This document shows positions 26,101 through 37,793 of a stretch of DNA of 54,132 nucleotides, piece after piece. The stretch spans positions 1-54,132 of the forward strand of contig MEDY01000193.1 of assembly GCA_001724265.1 (NCBI GenBank). The letters run 5' to 3'. Numbering within the stretch: position 1 is the first letter of the stretch; each line of letters begins with the position of its first letter. Source of the DNA: Rhizaria sp. SCN 62-66. Taxonomy: Eukaryota; Rhizaria, unplaced. The notes below the pieces were generated by a model. It did no database searches. It worked only from the letters and a program-made list of their open reading frames with translations, and had not been told where the DNA came from. The position numbers were made by a program, and so were the translations under genes.

Positions 26101-27087
26101 CGGACGTCACGGGGAACTCGAGCGGCGAAGACTGGAAGAGGACGCGGCCGTAGGGATCCCAGACCTTGTAGGTGCAGTCCTCGCCGCCGGAGATGATGAG
26201 GTCGGTGATCGGGCACCAGTCGACGCACAGCACGGCGCCTGTGTGGGCCTTCCAGGCCGTCTCTTTCGCGCCTGGTGGCGAAAGACCAAAATCGAAACAA
26301 AAAGTAGAAAAAATGAATATTTGATGACAAAGATAAGTTCATATCGAAACAAAAAGACTTAGTATACAACAAGACGTTTTCTCTTTAAGAATTGGCAAAA
26401 ATAACAGCATTTATATAGAGCGACAAAAGAAAGCGTACCGGGAATAAGCGGCTTGATGATGAGGTCCTCGCCCGACGCAACCACAATGGCGTTCTGCGAC
26501 GGCGCCCATGCGAGCGCATACACACAGCCCGCTGTGGGGGCGAGACGCGAGCGCAGGTTGCCCTGTTGCGACCAGTGCTTGACGGCGCCGTCCTCGCCGC
26601 CGGTCGCCAACGCCGTCCCGTCGTGATTCCACGCGAGACACGTCACGCTGCCGTCGTGCGCCGCAAAGGAGCGGTCCAGGCGCCCGTTGCGGCCCATGAG
26701 CCGCACGGTGCCGTCGGAGCAGGAGACGGCGAAGGTGTCCTCCGCGGCGCCGCCGCGGGAGGTCACGCACCAGCGGAGCGCGGTGGGGCACGCGCCGGCC
26801 AAGTCCGCCACAGACGCGCTGCCTCTGCCGCTCGCCGCTGACGATGACGACGAGGAGGAGCCAGCGGTGGCGGCGGTGGTCGAGCTAGCGATGGCGTCGG
26901 CGTCGCGGGGGGCCTTGCGGATCATGCCGTCGTCGCCGGCCGAGAAAAGCTCGCCGTCAGAGGTCCAGGCAAGCGCAGTCGCGGCCTTGGAGTGCGTCAC
27001 AGGCACCACGGGGGCCACGGGCGCGGTGCCGCCGGAGCCGGAGGCGGAGGCGGCGGCGGTAGGGGTCTGCTGGAGGTTGAGCTTCAT
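23191..27087 (-). CDS. IFT80: Intraflagellar transport protein IFT80
   Basis: Seven exons on the minus strand: 27087-26439, 26271-25562, 25383-25190, 25005-24816, 24591-24392, 24190-23955 and 23771-23191. Frames join throughout to give 919 residues ending in TGA. The N-terminus (MKLNLQQ) matches the IFT80 start; an upstream in-frame ATG at 27255 lies in the leader. WD40 repeats fill the first 580 residues (SGGEDCTYKVWDPYGR, VGSFESLVLCDRAGWS); the C-terminal helical part has the family sequences SLPSPAARASELLLYS and NWSRALQLAVQYNQHIDTVLAYR. IFT80 is an IFT-B subunit needed for anterograde transport and cilium assembly. A Ser/Ala/Gly insertion interrupts the first WD repeats (26780-26900), and the last 70 residues are Gln/Asn/Met-rich, beyond the usual family end. 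Donors are GTACGC, GTATGC, GTGCGT (twice), GTACGC and GTACGT. Assignment is strong. Confidence 0.95.
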
Positions 27088-28033
27088 CTTCTGCTTGCTG
27101 AGAGTCTGACACGCCTGCGGGGAACAGACGCGGGAGTGCTTGGGGATGAAACTGTGTGCTTGCGGTAGAGAAAGCGATGGGGTGGTCGCTTGTGGGAGGG
27201 TATGATGTAAAAAAGAAGGTGGGGGTGTCTGGGGGGAAGGCAAGGGAGCTGGCATGGTGAGGCAGAGGATTTCGAAAACGATTGGTGCTCAAGGCAAACC
27301 GAACAGGGGTCTGGTATCCGTTAAACGAAACAAAACAAAAATAAATGAAATAACACATGTGCGGAGTATACCATAGTCAAATAAAGATTCAAACGACGTT
27401 CAGACCATGCCACTACAGATACGACTTTTTGAAAGGCAGAGAGCAAGAGAGAGCAGAGGTAGTTGTCGATCGGTCGATCGGCCAGTCAGTCCAACTTCAA
27501 CGGCTAGTTCAACTGGGGATCGACGACTGGACTCTGACTGGCAAAGTAAGCCGCTGCTCACAGTCGGCCAACCTCGAGATAGCAGCCAGAGTGTCAGAGA
27601 GAAGGGAAATGATGGAAGAATTGAGCGGTGGATATCTCGCTGATCTTTCCGCCTGTGCATACTGTATACTGCTACCAGAGAGAAAATGCTGTTAATTACG
27701 CTTATTAATTTTTCTTTTTTCTCATGAACCCGTTCTTGAACCTTTGTTTCGAATTTCCTTGCACCCCACGCCACACAGCTCCCCAGCGAGCCTATAGTCC
27801 GCCTCCGCTTGTTCCTACAACAACAGCGCTGACGTTAATCCAACTTCCGACAACGCGTACGCGCGTCTGGTTTTACAGACTCGTTTCCTGCAAAGTTTCA
27901 CCGCGAAACTCTTTTATCTTCCCCTGCAACGAAGCTTCACAAGTTTCAGCGCAATCCTGCCGAATCTCGCGCTCTAAACCGCAGCCTTTGTTGTGTGACG
28001 TAACAACAACAAGTCACACACCCCGCACGCAAG
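27088..28033. promoter_or_regulatory. Divergent promoter region between IFT80 and DMAP1-like gene
   Basis: 946 bp between divergent starts. It holds the GTCGATCGG tandem and GTAAGCCGC word at 27465-27555 (listed separately). A CT-rich leader with CCACACAGCTCCCCAGCGAG-type sequence precedes the DMAP1-like ATG. No gene is supported. Confidence 0.5.
27465..27555. promoter_or_regulatory. Candidate promoter element, counterpart of 15381-15434
   Basis: Tandem CGATCGGTCGATCG is followed by CAACGGC and by ACTGGCAAAGTAAGCCGC. The same words in the same order occur in the other divergent promoter. CTGCTCACAGTC, immediately downstream, recurs in the spacer upstream of VPS33 (about 46209). Role inferred only. 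Confidence 0.35.
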
Positions 28034-31000
28034 ATGTCTGACATCGCGGACATCATGGGCATGGGCCAGCGCCCCACGGCCGCCGCAGCCGCCGAAGCCC
28101 AAGCTCTGTCTCTAGCAACACACAACACTTCTGCTGTAGGCGGTGGAGGCACCAGCGCGAATGCGACGTTCCTCGCCCCCTCGGCCTCCAGCTCCGGCTC
28201 TGTCCCCGGCACCGGCACCAACACTGCGCAGACAGGCCCCTTGCCTCTTGCTGGCGGGGCGATATTCTCAGCCACGAAGAAAAAAGTGCGCAAGGTGCCC
28301 CGTGAGGTGGCATCGCTGATGCTCGGTTACGACGACCACCCAATCTACGAGCTGCAGGTACGCTATTTTCACAGCTTTGATGCCCGATATAGTTGCATAT
28401 TGCGATAAAACTTTGCTTTATTCTATACCTTGCCATTATTTATCTGTGGTTTAATTTTTTGTTTATAGATCTTAATATCCTCCAAGTTTTCTATACCTCA
28501 CTGATTCTTTCTTTCTCTCTCTCTTTCTCCGTGGACTCATTCGCTTTCTGTTGCGACCGCTCTAGGCCGAGGAACAGGCCCGCAAGGCCGCCCTCTCGGC
28601 TGCCACGGCCGCGGGCGTTAAGGGCAAGTTCAAGCCGGCCGTTAAGTGGCGTTGGGCGCCCATCATCTCCTCCTCGCGCCGCCGCGTCGTGGCAAACCCG
28701 GAGTCCGATATGCTCTCGCTCTACCACTGGAGCAAGACAGAGTCCGAGGCCATGGACTATCGGTTCGCGAAAAACCACAAAATGATTAAAATGGTCGACT
28801 ACACGGACGAGGAGTACCAAATGTTCGGCACCGTTGACCCCAGCTGGACGCGGGAGGAGACGGACGCGCTCTTTAAGTTAAGCCGGCGGCTCGACTTGCG
28901 CTTCCTTGTTGTTCAAGACCAACTAGACGACTATCTCAGCATCAAGAGCAACGCCAACAGTTCTAGCAGCTCTAACAGCACCAATAGCTCATCGAGCAGT
29001 AGCTCTGTTGCCATGACTGACGACAGCTCTAGCTCTAGCTCAATCTCAAGCTCTAGCGCTAGTGCGAGTGCTCCAGATTCTACTGCAACGGCTGCTGCTG
29101 CTGCTGGTGGCAGTGGTGGTAACCGTCGCGGTCGTTCTGGTGCTGCGAAAAGTGGAGAGGTGACCGTGAGCGCCGTCAACGCGGACAGCTTCACGATCAA
29201 GCCGGAAGAGCTAGAGCAAGAGCTGCTGCGTCAACAACAGCAAAACGCCACCAATACGAATCCTAATGGTCGCAGTAGCAGCAGCAGAGCTAATGTAAGT
29301 TTATTCTTTGGCCAACCAGTGAACTGCAACGCCTCCAGTAGTCATATCAGCAACAGCTCTACTATGAGTGCGAGTGGCAGTCATGGTGTCACGACAGCTG
29401 ATGCTGTTGCTTTGCTGCTGCAACAACACAATAGCACTGGCTACAGCTCTCGTCCCTCTTCTCGCCGCAACTCTATTGTCAGCAACAACAACAATTATAA
29501 TAATAATAACAAAAACACGTATGGTGCTGCCGCTGTTGCTGCTGCGAATGCTCCGACCAACATCAAAGTTAAGCCGGAGCCTGGCTTGGAAACAAAAGAT
29601 GACAGCAACAACGACGACAACGATAATAACGCTGCTTTAAGCTCGAATGCTAATAATGCAACTGCTGTCTCTTCCCGCCTCCCGAGCCGGACGTTGGAGG
29701 ATTTGAAGCTGCGTTTTTACTCTCTACAGTACTTGCTCCTGCGCCACCGCGCGGCCCACTTAGAGGATGTAAGTGCCCTCCCGGCGGCCTCCATTCCGTT
29801 TGAGGCCTACTTGGAGACTGTGCGCAAGCGGTTCGACGACGTGCAGACGCGGTCGGCGCTGTCAAAGCCGCCGCCGCCGCTGCCGCCGCCGCCGCCGCCG
29901 CGGCCCTTGCCCGCACTCATCCCGCCCGAGAGCTACGACCGGCAGCGTTGGCTGGGAGCCGCCAAGGCCGCCGCCGCCGCCGCTGCCGCCGCAGATGCTG
30001 ATGCGGCTGCTGCGACGGGGGACGGTGACAACGGTGTCAAGGCGGAGGGCGCGGATGTTAAGCCGGAGGGCGGGGATGTTAAGCCGTCTTCCGCTGCTGG
30101 TGCTGCTGCTGCTGCTGGGGGGAGGAGGACGAGTGGCCGGAATGTTAGTGCCCCCTTACCCACTGGTTCAACGCCCGCGAAGGGTAAGGGTGGCAAGGCC
30201 TCCTCCTCTAAGGGCGGTGCCAAGGGCAGCTCTAAGGGCAAAGACAACGATGACGCTAATGCGTCTGAGAATGACGACGACAACAACAGCAGTAGCGACA
30301 AGAGTGACGCCGACGACGAGGACGAGGACAAGGCGCCCAAACTTAAAGTCGAGGCCGAGGAAGATGATGGCATCGAAGAGGTACGCATTCATGCAGATCT
30401 CTTCCAAACAACAACAAAACTGCTGATTCCTTTTTACATTTCTCACATTAAATTATATCTTGACATTTTTTTCTCTAATTTTTCTCACAAATGATGATAT
30501 TTCAGGGCAAGCCGAACCCGCGCGCGTGGACGTACCCCCTCGAGTTCCCTCCCCACAGCACCAGCGCCGTAAGTCTGCTCACCGAGCTCGGCCTCCCGAC
30601 CGACACCAACATCAACACGCTGCTGACTGCGTTCGAGAACGAGAGCAAAGCGCTCGACGTCGGCATCAAGCGCGTGCGGAAGGCGTTCGCGGAGGGAGAG
30701 AAGCAGCAGAAGAGGCGGCTTAAGTTCCTGCAGAAGCAGGAGGCGCAGATGTTGAAGCTCGCGAATAAGGCTTCGGCTAAGGGGGCCCGGAAGGGCGGCG
30801 CCTTCGGCAAGAAGGGCGGCTTGACTTCCGGCGCCGAGGGGTACTTAGACGGAACTACCGGCGGCGCTGCTGCGGGTGGTGGCAGCGGTCACAGCGCCAA
30901 GAGGCATGGTTTCGCTGCTTTTGGCGGCGACAACGACGAGGACGATAGCGACGGCAACAACAACAACGATAACAGTGACGACGATGACACCGTGGACATC

Positions 31001-33196
31001 GAAGACGAGCATATCGCCGCGTCTAAGGGGGTCAAGCGGGCTAAGGGGGGGCGGCTTACTTTACTGCCTTCGCCCTCAGTGCCGGTGAACCCGCTCACGA
31101 CTCCATCTAAGGGTGGCGCCAAGGGCAAGGCTAAGGGCTACGGCGGCGGAAGTCAGGTCGCGTCGCACCTCAGCAGCAACCCCATCTCTCCGTCCTCGTG
31201 CGCGGCCATCAACGCCCTCGCCCGCAAAGCCAAGGGCGGCAGCAATGATCAGCAGCAACAGCAGCAAGACGAGGAAGAGGAGGAGGACTACCTCCTGACT
31301 CTGGGTCCCGGGCCGAAGCACCGCGGCGGCCCCCGCAAGCCTCCGACTGACCGTGAGCGTGACCGTGAGCGGGCCGCCCACAGTCACTTCGTCAGCGCAG
31401 TCCTGGGCGGACCAGTGCTGGGAGGCGGAATACATGGCGCTCACGGTCACTTTGACGCGGACGAGGCGTTTACCGATGGGAGCTGTTACAGCAGTGAGGG
31501 CGCCGGCGGCTTAACTTCGTCGTCGTCGTCTTCTGTTTCTGCGCGTGGCCGTGGTGGCGGCTTAGCTCCGATCCCACTTAGAATCGCGGCCCTTAGCCCC
31601 TTCCAGCCCTTACCCAGCGGCACTCATCTGAGCTCTCTCTCCTCGCCCCCTTACAACTACCCGCTCCTCCTTACAGCCCACGGTCTCCCGCGGCGTCCCT
31701 TCGAACAGGCCCTCACCGACACGGGCATCCGCAAGTTCTGGCCCCTCGCCGTCCCCTCGTCCGCCAGCGTGGCCAAGGGTGTCGAGCTCCGCAAGGCGCT
31801 CGCGCAGGCCGTCTTGCTCCAGGCGCGGCTTAACTTACGGCTCAAGGTGCTGAGTGCCGCAAAGGAGGCCAAGGAAGCGAAGCTCGCCGCCTTCGCTGCA
31901 GCTGGGGGTTCTAGGGGCGGCCTGGCGCTTACATCGAGTCTAAGTACTTCTGGTGCTGGTGGCGAAGCGCCGCTCAGTCCGATCGCTCTCTCTGCCGCCT
32001 CTAGCAGCAACAACAATCTCAGTGGCGCCTTTGCTGCTGTCGCGACTGTTCCTGTCGCTGGTAATGCTAGCGCGATTGGGAAATCTAAGGGCGGCAACTC
32101 GCTCGGGGTACTAAGTGAGGCCGTCGCCGCCGCCGGTGTAAGTGTGGCCGTGAGCACTGACATCTGGGAGTCTCAGGGGCTGCTATGTACCCCCTTAGAC
32201 GGCGGTGTAAGTACCCACCTCAGCATTGTGTTTAACAAGGCCTCTCTCAAGTGGGCCAAGTCGCAGGCGGAACTCATGGCCATGAGCGCCAACACTGTCC
32301 AGCAGCAACAAGCAGTGCCGTATCACATCAGCAACCCTCACAACGCGAATACTAATATCAATGCCAGCGCCAGTGCCAGTGCCAATGCGAGCGCTCAAGG
32401 TGTGAATGCGCATCCGAGTAGTGGTGTTTTCACTGGTGGGGACAAGTCAACAGAGCAAGGACAAATCTTCGCTTCGTTACCGCCGCAGCAGAACGGCGGC
32501 TTAACTTCAGGCGGTGCCAGCGGCTCCACCTTAGGCACTGCCGCGGCTAAACTTAGCCCAGAAGACGACGCTGGCATCTGTCTGTTCATCGCAGTATGCG
32601 CGCCCCTGCTGCCCTTTATGGCGCTGGCGCGGAAGCAGCCCAACACCAGTGGCTGCGGCGCTACTAGTGAAGATGACATTGCTGATGTCGATGCTAACGC
32701 GATGGTGGCGATGAGTGATGAGGCCAACAGTGCGAGTGCGAGCAAGAAGCCCAAGGTTCTATTGATGGGCGACGAAGACGACTGTTATAACGCAGAGACA
32801 GATCATATCGACTATAACTCACGCCCTCATCACACTGGCAGCAACAACAACATTAACGGCATCACTAACAGTGCACGCCCTGGCTCTAGCAACGATTCTA
32901 AGACGATGGCTACTAAGAGTAAGAAGAGCTCGAGTGCCAACCCTGGTTTGCGCATGTACTTAGACAGTCTCAGTACCCCCTTAGACGGCGACTTCGAGAT
33001 CGTCGAGCGTCACAGCGGCGTCGTCGCTGTGCTGTGTCCGAACAACGGCATCGCTCTGGTGGCTGCACAGTCACTCCAGCAATGCCTGCAACTGCAGCAA
33101 CAGCAGCAGCATCAGCAACAACAGCAGCAGCAGCAGTTGCACTTGCAGTCTCCAAGCAGTCCCGCGAGCCACAACGTCACTCCGGTTGATAACAGC

Positions 33197-33227
<31 letters not shown>

Positions 33228-35077
33228 GCAGCAATGCAGCAGCTAGTGCAAGCGCATCTTCTGCTTCTGCTTCTACGTCTGCGTCTGCGTCGTTGAATCT
33301 CAGTAGTGCCGCATCGTATGCTGCCGCCAAGCTCCCTAAGTGGAGGTCTCTGTCGTTCCATGCGGCTTTACTTAAAGTTCGGCCGCACCCCCACCACGCG
33401 CAGTCGTCGTCGTGCCTCTACTTGGGGCCCGGTACTTACATGACACTCAGCGGAAGTCAGGCCGCTTACTTACCCCCTGCCGCGACCCTTACATCGCCCG
33501 CTGCCTCGTACACCATCCAAGAGTGTTTAAGTAGCAACGGCAGTGTCAGTATCTCGAGCAACAGTATTGTTGCCCTGTGCGGAAGTGTGTTGGCCTACTA
33601 TCCCAGCTACTTACTCACGTCTCTGCGTAAGTACTACAACAATCTAAGTACCTCCTCCTCTGCCTCTAGTGCTCATGGTGTAAGTGCTACGGATGCTTCG
33701 AGCAACGACGTCCCTCCCCCTTACATGGGGCACTTGGCCGTGCCGACCGCCGCCCTCGCCGCCCTGCCCCCGCCGCCGCCGCCGCCGCCGGCAACGACAA
33801 CGCCACCTTCCCTCTCCCACAACAACAGCAGCAGCGCTGCAGCTCTCAACCCCGCTGCCGCTGGCACTGGCAACGGCGGTGGCAGCAGCGTTGGCAGCAA
33901 CCCCCTTAGTGGCGGCGGCGAGAGTGTAAGGGGGGGCATGAGTGCGAGCGCGCTTGTAAGTGGCCATCATCAGGAAGCTAAGCCGCGTCGCGGCCGGCCT
34001 AAGGGCTCTGGCACGAAGCAAAAGGCGCAACAGCAGCTTCAGAACAACAACGACGCTTTCAACAGCAACGCTAACGGCTTCATCAATCCTAACAGCTTGT
34101 ACGGCAATGCAGGTGGTTATGCCAATACGACAGGAGCGATGATGACGATGGGCAGTGGGAGTGAGTTTGACCTCAATACTATCACTGCGTTGTACGGCGT
34201 CAATGTCAGTACCCTACTCCCCACGGCCCTTACATCCGACTGTGTCACCAACCTGCCCCTGACCCTGCCGACGACCCTCACCATCAGCACGCCCAGTCTA
34301 AGTACCACAGACCCCAGTCTAAGTACCGCCTCATCGTCCTCTCTGTCGACTGTAAGTGTCGTGGTGACCCACCCAGCCCGTCTAAGTACCCTCGCGGCCG
34401 CGGCTTACCTTTCCTCCCTCGCCCTGTCCCCGTCGGTCACGGCCCTCGCGCAGCGCACGCAGCTTGACTGCAACGCGCTCGCGTCACTGCCCACAGCACA
34501 GCTGCAGTCGTTGCTGCTGTCGTCTATGGTGCCCTTCGCGCCCCCGCCCCATACTACAGGAGCGGGGGCGAGTGAGACTGTCAACCCCCTCGATCCCTCT
34601 GACTCGGCCACTGCAACTCAACAACAGCAGCAACGGGAGGCCGCGGCAGCCACTGCTCGCGCCGCCGCGCTTGACCAGCTGGTCTCCGCGACCGACGCAG
34701 CCACGGGCGCGGGCTACAGCCTCAAACTCTGGCAGTATGAACAATATCTGTCCCTCGCGGCGGCGGCCGCGGCGGCCACTGCGGCGGCGGCGAGCGTGGC
34801 CGTGGGGGCGGGGACTGTGAGCCCGCTGCTCACGGTCACTGGCACCATCGTCTCCACCACGAACGCCACAAGCGTGAGCAACAGCGGCGCAGAGCAGACC
34901 GACGCAGAGAGTCAGAGTGCGGCAGCGGTGGGGTCGAGCATTGTGGTGAGCGCGGCGGAGGCGTACCAGGCGCTGGCGCAACAGCAGCAGGCGCAGTCGC
35001 AGGTGCTGGTGCAGCAGCAGATACAGGTCATGGCGCAGGTCGACGCAGCTGCCGCACTGGCGTTCAACATGGTGTAA
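28034..35077 (+). CDS. DMAP1: DMAP1/SWC4-type chromatin remodelling subunit with very long tail
   Basis: Three exons, 28034-28357, 28566-30380 and 30506-35077, all phase 0, giving 2235 residues to TAA. The N-terminus (MSDIADIMGM, then KKVRKVPREVASLM) and the block KFKPAVKWRWAPI through WSKTESEAMDYRFAKNHK match DMAP1/SWC4. The SANT-like domain begins DPSWTREETDALFKLSRRLD, is split by about 250 Ser/Asn/Gln-rich residues (28930-29670), and resumes with SRTLEDLKLRFYSLQYLLL. DMAP1/SWC4 is a shared subunit of NuA4/TIP60 acetyltransferase and SWR1/SRCAP H2A.Z-exchange complexes. Human DMAP1 is under 500 residues; the extra 1500 here are disordered Ser/Gln/Asn/Ala sequence after a conserved-looking helical region (30506-30780). 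The tail is unusually dense in the recurrent DNA words GCGGCTTAACTT and GTCTAAGTAC and in unspliced GTAAGT. Whether the tail has a function is unknown. Confidence 0.88.
30841..30850 (+). repeat. Recurrent word GTACTTAGAC (copy 1)
   Basis: Exact copies: 30841-30850 and 32956-32965 (read YLD) and 50120-50129. In reverse complement (GTCTAAGTAC): 31938-31947, 34296-34305, 34317-34326 and 34380-34389 (read LST). At 50120 the minus-strand gene reads SKY, so a third codon phase is used. Confidence 0.8.
31506..31517 (+). repeat. Recurrent word GCGGCTTAACTT (copy 1)
   Basis: Exact 12-mer in the DMAP1-like tail, read GLT. Other exact copies: 31825-31836 (read RLN, another phase) and 32496-32507 (GLT). 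In reverse complement: 36944-36955 (VKP in LMBRD1), 37804-37815 (non-coding) and 47736-47747 (VKP in VPS33). 29566-29577 has one mismatch. Confidence 0.8.
32187..32216 (+). repeat. Composite module: GTACCCCCTTAGAC then GTAAGTACCC
   Basis: The 14-mer GTACCCCCTTAGAC recurs exactly at 32973-32986 (coding) and 49216-49229 (non-coding, after VPS33). The module with the following GTAAGTACC recurs almost unchanged in the YANK-like kinase tail at 44478-44502, one substitution and 3 nt shorter. Confidence 0.75.
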
Positions 35078-35595
35078 CGAACAGAACTGAAGACAGAACA
35101 CGGCAAGCAACAATGAGAGCAACACGACGAAACGTAGTTGTGATAGATCTCTTAGTTTTTGTTGGTGCAGGATATAATAGCTCATTTACGATAGTCTTTA
35201 TTTCAGTATATACTAGAATACATAACATTTGATTCTCTTCCTTTCGGTTATCCTCGTCAAGGTGTGACTTTAATGGTATCGTCGCCGTGTCAAAAGTAAT
35301 TCGTGGCTGGGGCCAAATCAAAGAGAGATTGAATCGGGGCTGGTTGGCTTTAAGAGCAGCTGTGTATCTATGTCATTACACCATTGCTCGAACTTTAGCA
35401 GCGATAACTAGAGTTCAATAGAAGAAAATGCGGTGGTGTTTAATTCTTTTCTGACATTCCCTTGCTTTACCCTCTTAAATCATATGCTCCGCACACAGAC
35501 ACCACCCCCTTGTGCCAGCCCTGCCTTGCAGCCGCCTCCTTCACTCTCCCACGAGCCCACAGTCCCTCTGAGACTTGCCCGCTGTGAGAGACACG
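35078..35595. other. Intergenic spacer between tandem genes
   Basis: 518 bp holding the 3' end of the DMAP1-like gene and the leader of the LMBRD1-like gene. The last 100 bp are C/T-rich (CCACCCCCTTG through CAGTCCCTCTGAG), as in the leaders of other genes here. No gene is seen. Confidence 0.5.
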
Positions 35596-37793
35596 ATGTT
35601 CGTGGTTTTGCTTGGCCTCGCGCTGCTGCTGCTACTCACCGGCTTCAGCGTCGTCCGCTACTACAGCGAGAAGACGACCGCCCACCCCTTATCGACCCTG
35701 ACAACGTCCCTCGCGCTCGCGTGCTCGCTCGCGTGCGTGCTCCTGATCCCGCTCGACGTCTTCGTCACCTCGGGCGCCGCCGCCGACGCCGCCGCAGCCG
35801 CGGCCGCCGCTGCCGCAGCCGCGGTGGTTAATAAGGCCGGCTCTGCAGCCTCTGCCTCCGCCGCCAGCACCAGCGCCGGCGCCCACCTCGCATCGCTGCT
35901 CGCGCCCGTCGCTGCGCCGGTGTTCGAGAACCTCAACGGACTCCTGATCAAGAACGCTTACTACGTCCTTTTTGCGGTTATTGCGACACTGGCGTTTTTC
36001 TTGCTGCCTTTTTCGTACTTTTTCGTCGAGGATGCCAACGACGATGACGACCTCTTCAACCAAGGCGGCGGCCGCAGCGGCGGCTGCTTCGACCGCTCGA
36101 TCAACTCCCTCCGCAACACCGCCATCTTCATTGCCGTCCTCGTGCTCTGCGTCGTCTTCGCTCTGTTCTACACTCCCGTCACAGCCAGCCTCCGCACCGA
36201 GGACCCGGCCAAACTTAAAGACGTGCACCATTGGGTCGACACCATCCTCCACGAGTGGGACGCCAACGCCCTAGAGCGTGGCCTAACTTTGGCGATCGGC
36301 GCCATGACCGTGCTCGGCCTACTCAACCTCTGCTACTACACTGCCTACGGGCTCGTCGCGCTGCCCGTCGCGCTGCTCAAGCGGCGGCCTAACTTAGAGT
36401 CGCAGCAGCTCTCGGTCGAGTACAACGCCATCACCCAACAGCAGAAGATCGCCCTGCTTGAGGAGAAGCTCTCCGACTCGACGCTCACCAGCGCCAAGCT
36501 GCGCGCGAAATTCTCCGAAGAGCTGCAAATTCTCCGCACACAGCACCGCGCCAACGCCAAGCGCCACGAGCGGCTGCAGAGCCAGAGCGCCTCCGAGAAC
36601 TCGTGCTCCGTCGACTGTGTCGCCACTACCGCGTGGAAGTGGCTCTACCCGCTCCGCTTTGCTATCGGGCTTGCACTGCTGGCGGTCGCCGCCAGCGTCG
36701 CGCTCGCGCTAGCGCTGTCGGGCGCCGACAAGCTCCTCCACTCGGGCTGCGGGCTCAAATGCGGCTTTATCTTAAACACGCCGGCGTGGGGGTTCAACCC
36801 CGTGGATATGCTGCTGCTGTACATCTCCCGCTTTTTCCCGCTGGATTTTGTCGTTTTCACTGTCTTTACGGTCTATATGCTGGTGTGCACGCTCTACGGC
36901 ATCATCACACTCGGTATCCGCGTCTTTGGGTTCCAGGTGTTCAAAGTTAAGCCGCGCCGCACGTGGCCCCAAGCACTGCTGCTGCTGTGCGCAATCGTGA
37001 TGTTTACTCTGCTCGGTATCATGGTGCAAACGCTCACTATCGCGCCCCAGTACGCCACCTTTGGCCGCCAGACATACCTCGCCGCGGCTGACAGCAACGG
37101 CTTGCTTTCCAACGCAGGCGGCTTACCTTCCGCGTCCGATGCGGCGTCGCTGAGCAAGGAGATGTATCTGCCGTGCACTCTGTCGCAGTCGACCCGCGTA
37201 GCGACCACGCTCGCGGCCTCTGGTAGGGCCAGTGACGCGGTGACGCACACGCAGTGCCTGCCCACGCGCCTCTCAAAGGTCACCGCGAGGTACGTGCATA
37301 TCGCGCCATATATACGCACTGTAAATTGCAAAAATATAAGTGTGTCTATAACGTTTTTTACTATTGTTTTATTTTGATATGTCTTTATCTCAGTGTGAAC
37401 AACACACTTTTCGTCACGTTGGCTCACTGTTGCTGATTGCTGCCTGCTGTTGCTTTCTCTTGTTGTATGTTTAGGTTGACTGTGACGTACCCGATTTTTT
37501 CAGTCCTCTTCTTCTGCGCGCAGTGGCTGTTCGTGGCCATGATTGTCGGCACCGGGGTCCTCCGCTGCATGCGTTCTGGTAACTCGAGCGGAACCTCTGG
37601 GTCGAGCAGCTACGACGACGAAGAAGGCGGCAACCGCCACAAGGACTACGACGACGACAACGACGACGACGACGAAGACAGCGCCAGTGACGACGATCAC
37701 GGCAAGAGCCGTGGCGGCGGCCGCAGTGGCAGCGGCAGTGCCTATATGCCGCTGAGGTCCAACGCGTCCTCGCGCCGCGGGCTACTAAAGTGA
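35596..37793 (+). CDS. LMBRD1: LMBRD1-type lysosomal cobalamin transport membrane protein
   Basis: Two exons, 35596-37289 and 37475-37793, phase 2 junction (donor GTACGT, acceptor TTTAG), 670 residues, TGA stop. The start is ATG 35596, giving a first membrane segment MFVVLLGLALLLLLTGFSVV. Family features seen in order: a second segment ending LLIPLDVFVTSG, the segment ending SYFFVEDANDDDD (human YFYYEEKDDDD), a TAYGLVALPVALLKRRP stretch, a coiled-coil loop, then SGADKLLHSGCGL, FFPLDFVVFTVFTVYML, RRTWPQALLLLC and APQYATFGRQTYL. LMBD1 sits in the lysosomal membrane and with ABCD4 releases cobalamin to the cytosol. A poly-Ala insertion follows the second membrane segment (35770-35830), and the cytosolic C-terminus carries an Asp-rich tail. 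The four-Cys motif and PTVCFHR-like ends of other LMBR families are not seen, supporting LMBRD1. Confidence 0.92.

Noticed and set aside
27088-27255. Upstream ATG for IFT80 at 27255
   Set aside because: The extra 56 residues are Pro/Thr/Ser-rich leader-like sequence; IFT80 proteins start close to MKLNLQQ.
30035-30086. Third 21-bp TAAGCCG pair as independent proof of the spacing rule
   Set aside because: A tandem 7-residue repeat (VKxEGxD) in the DMAP1-like protein produces the same spacing, so it is not counted as independent.
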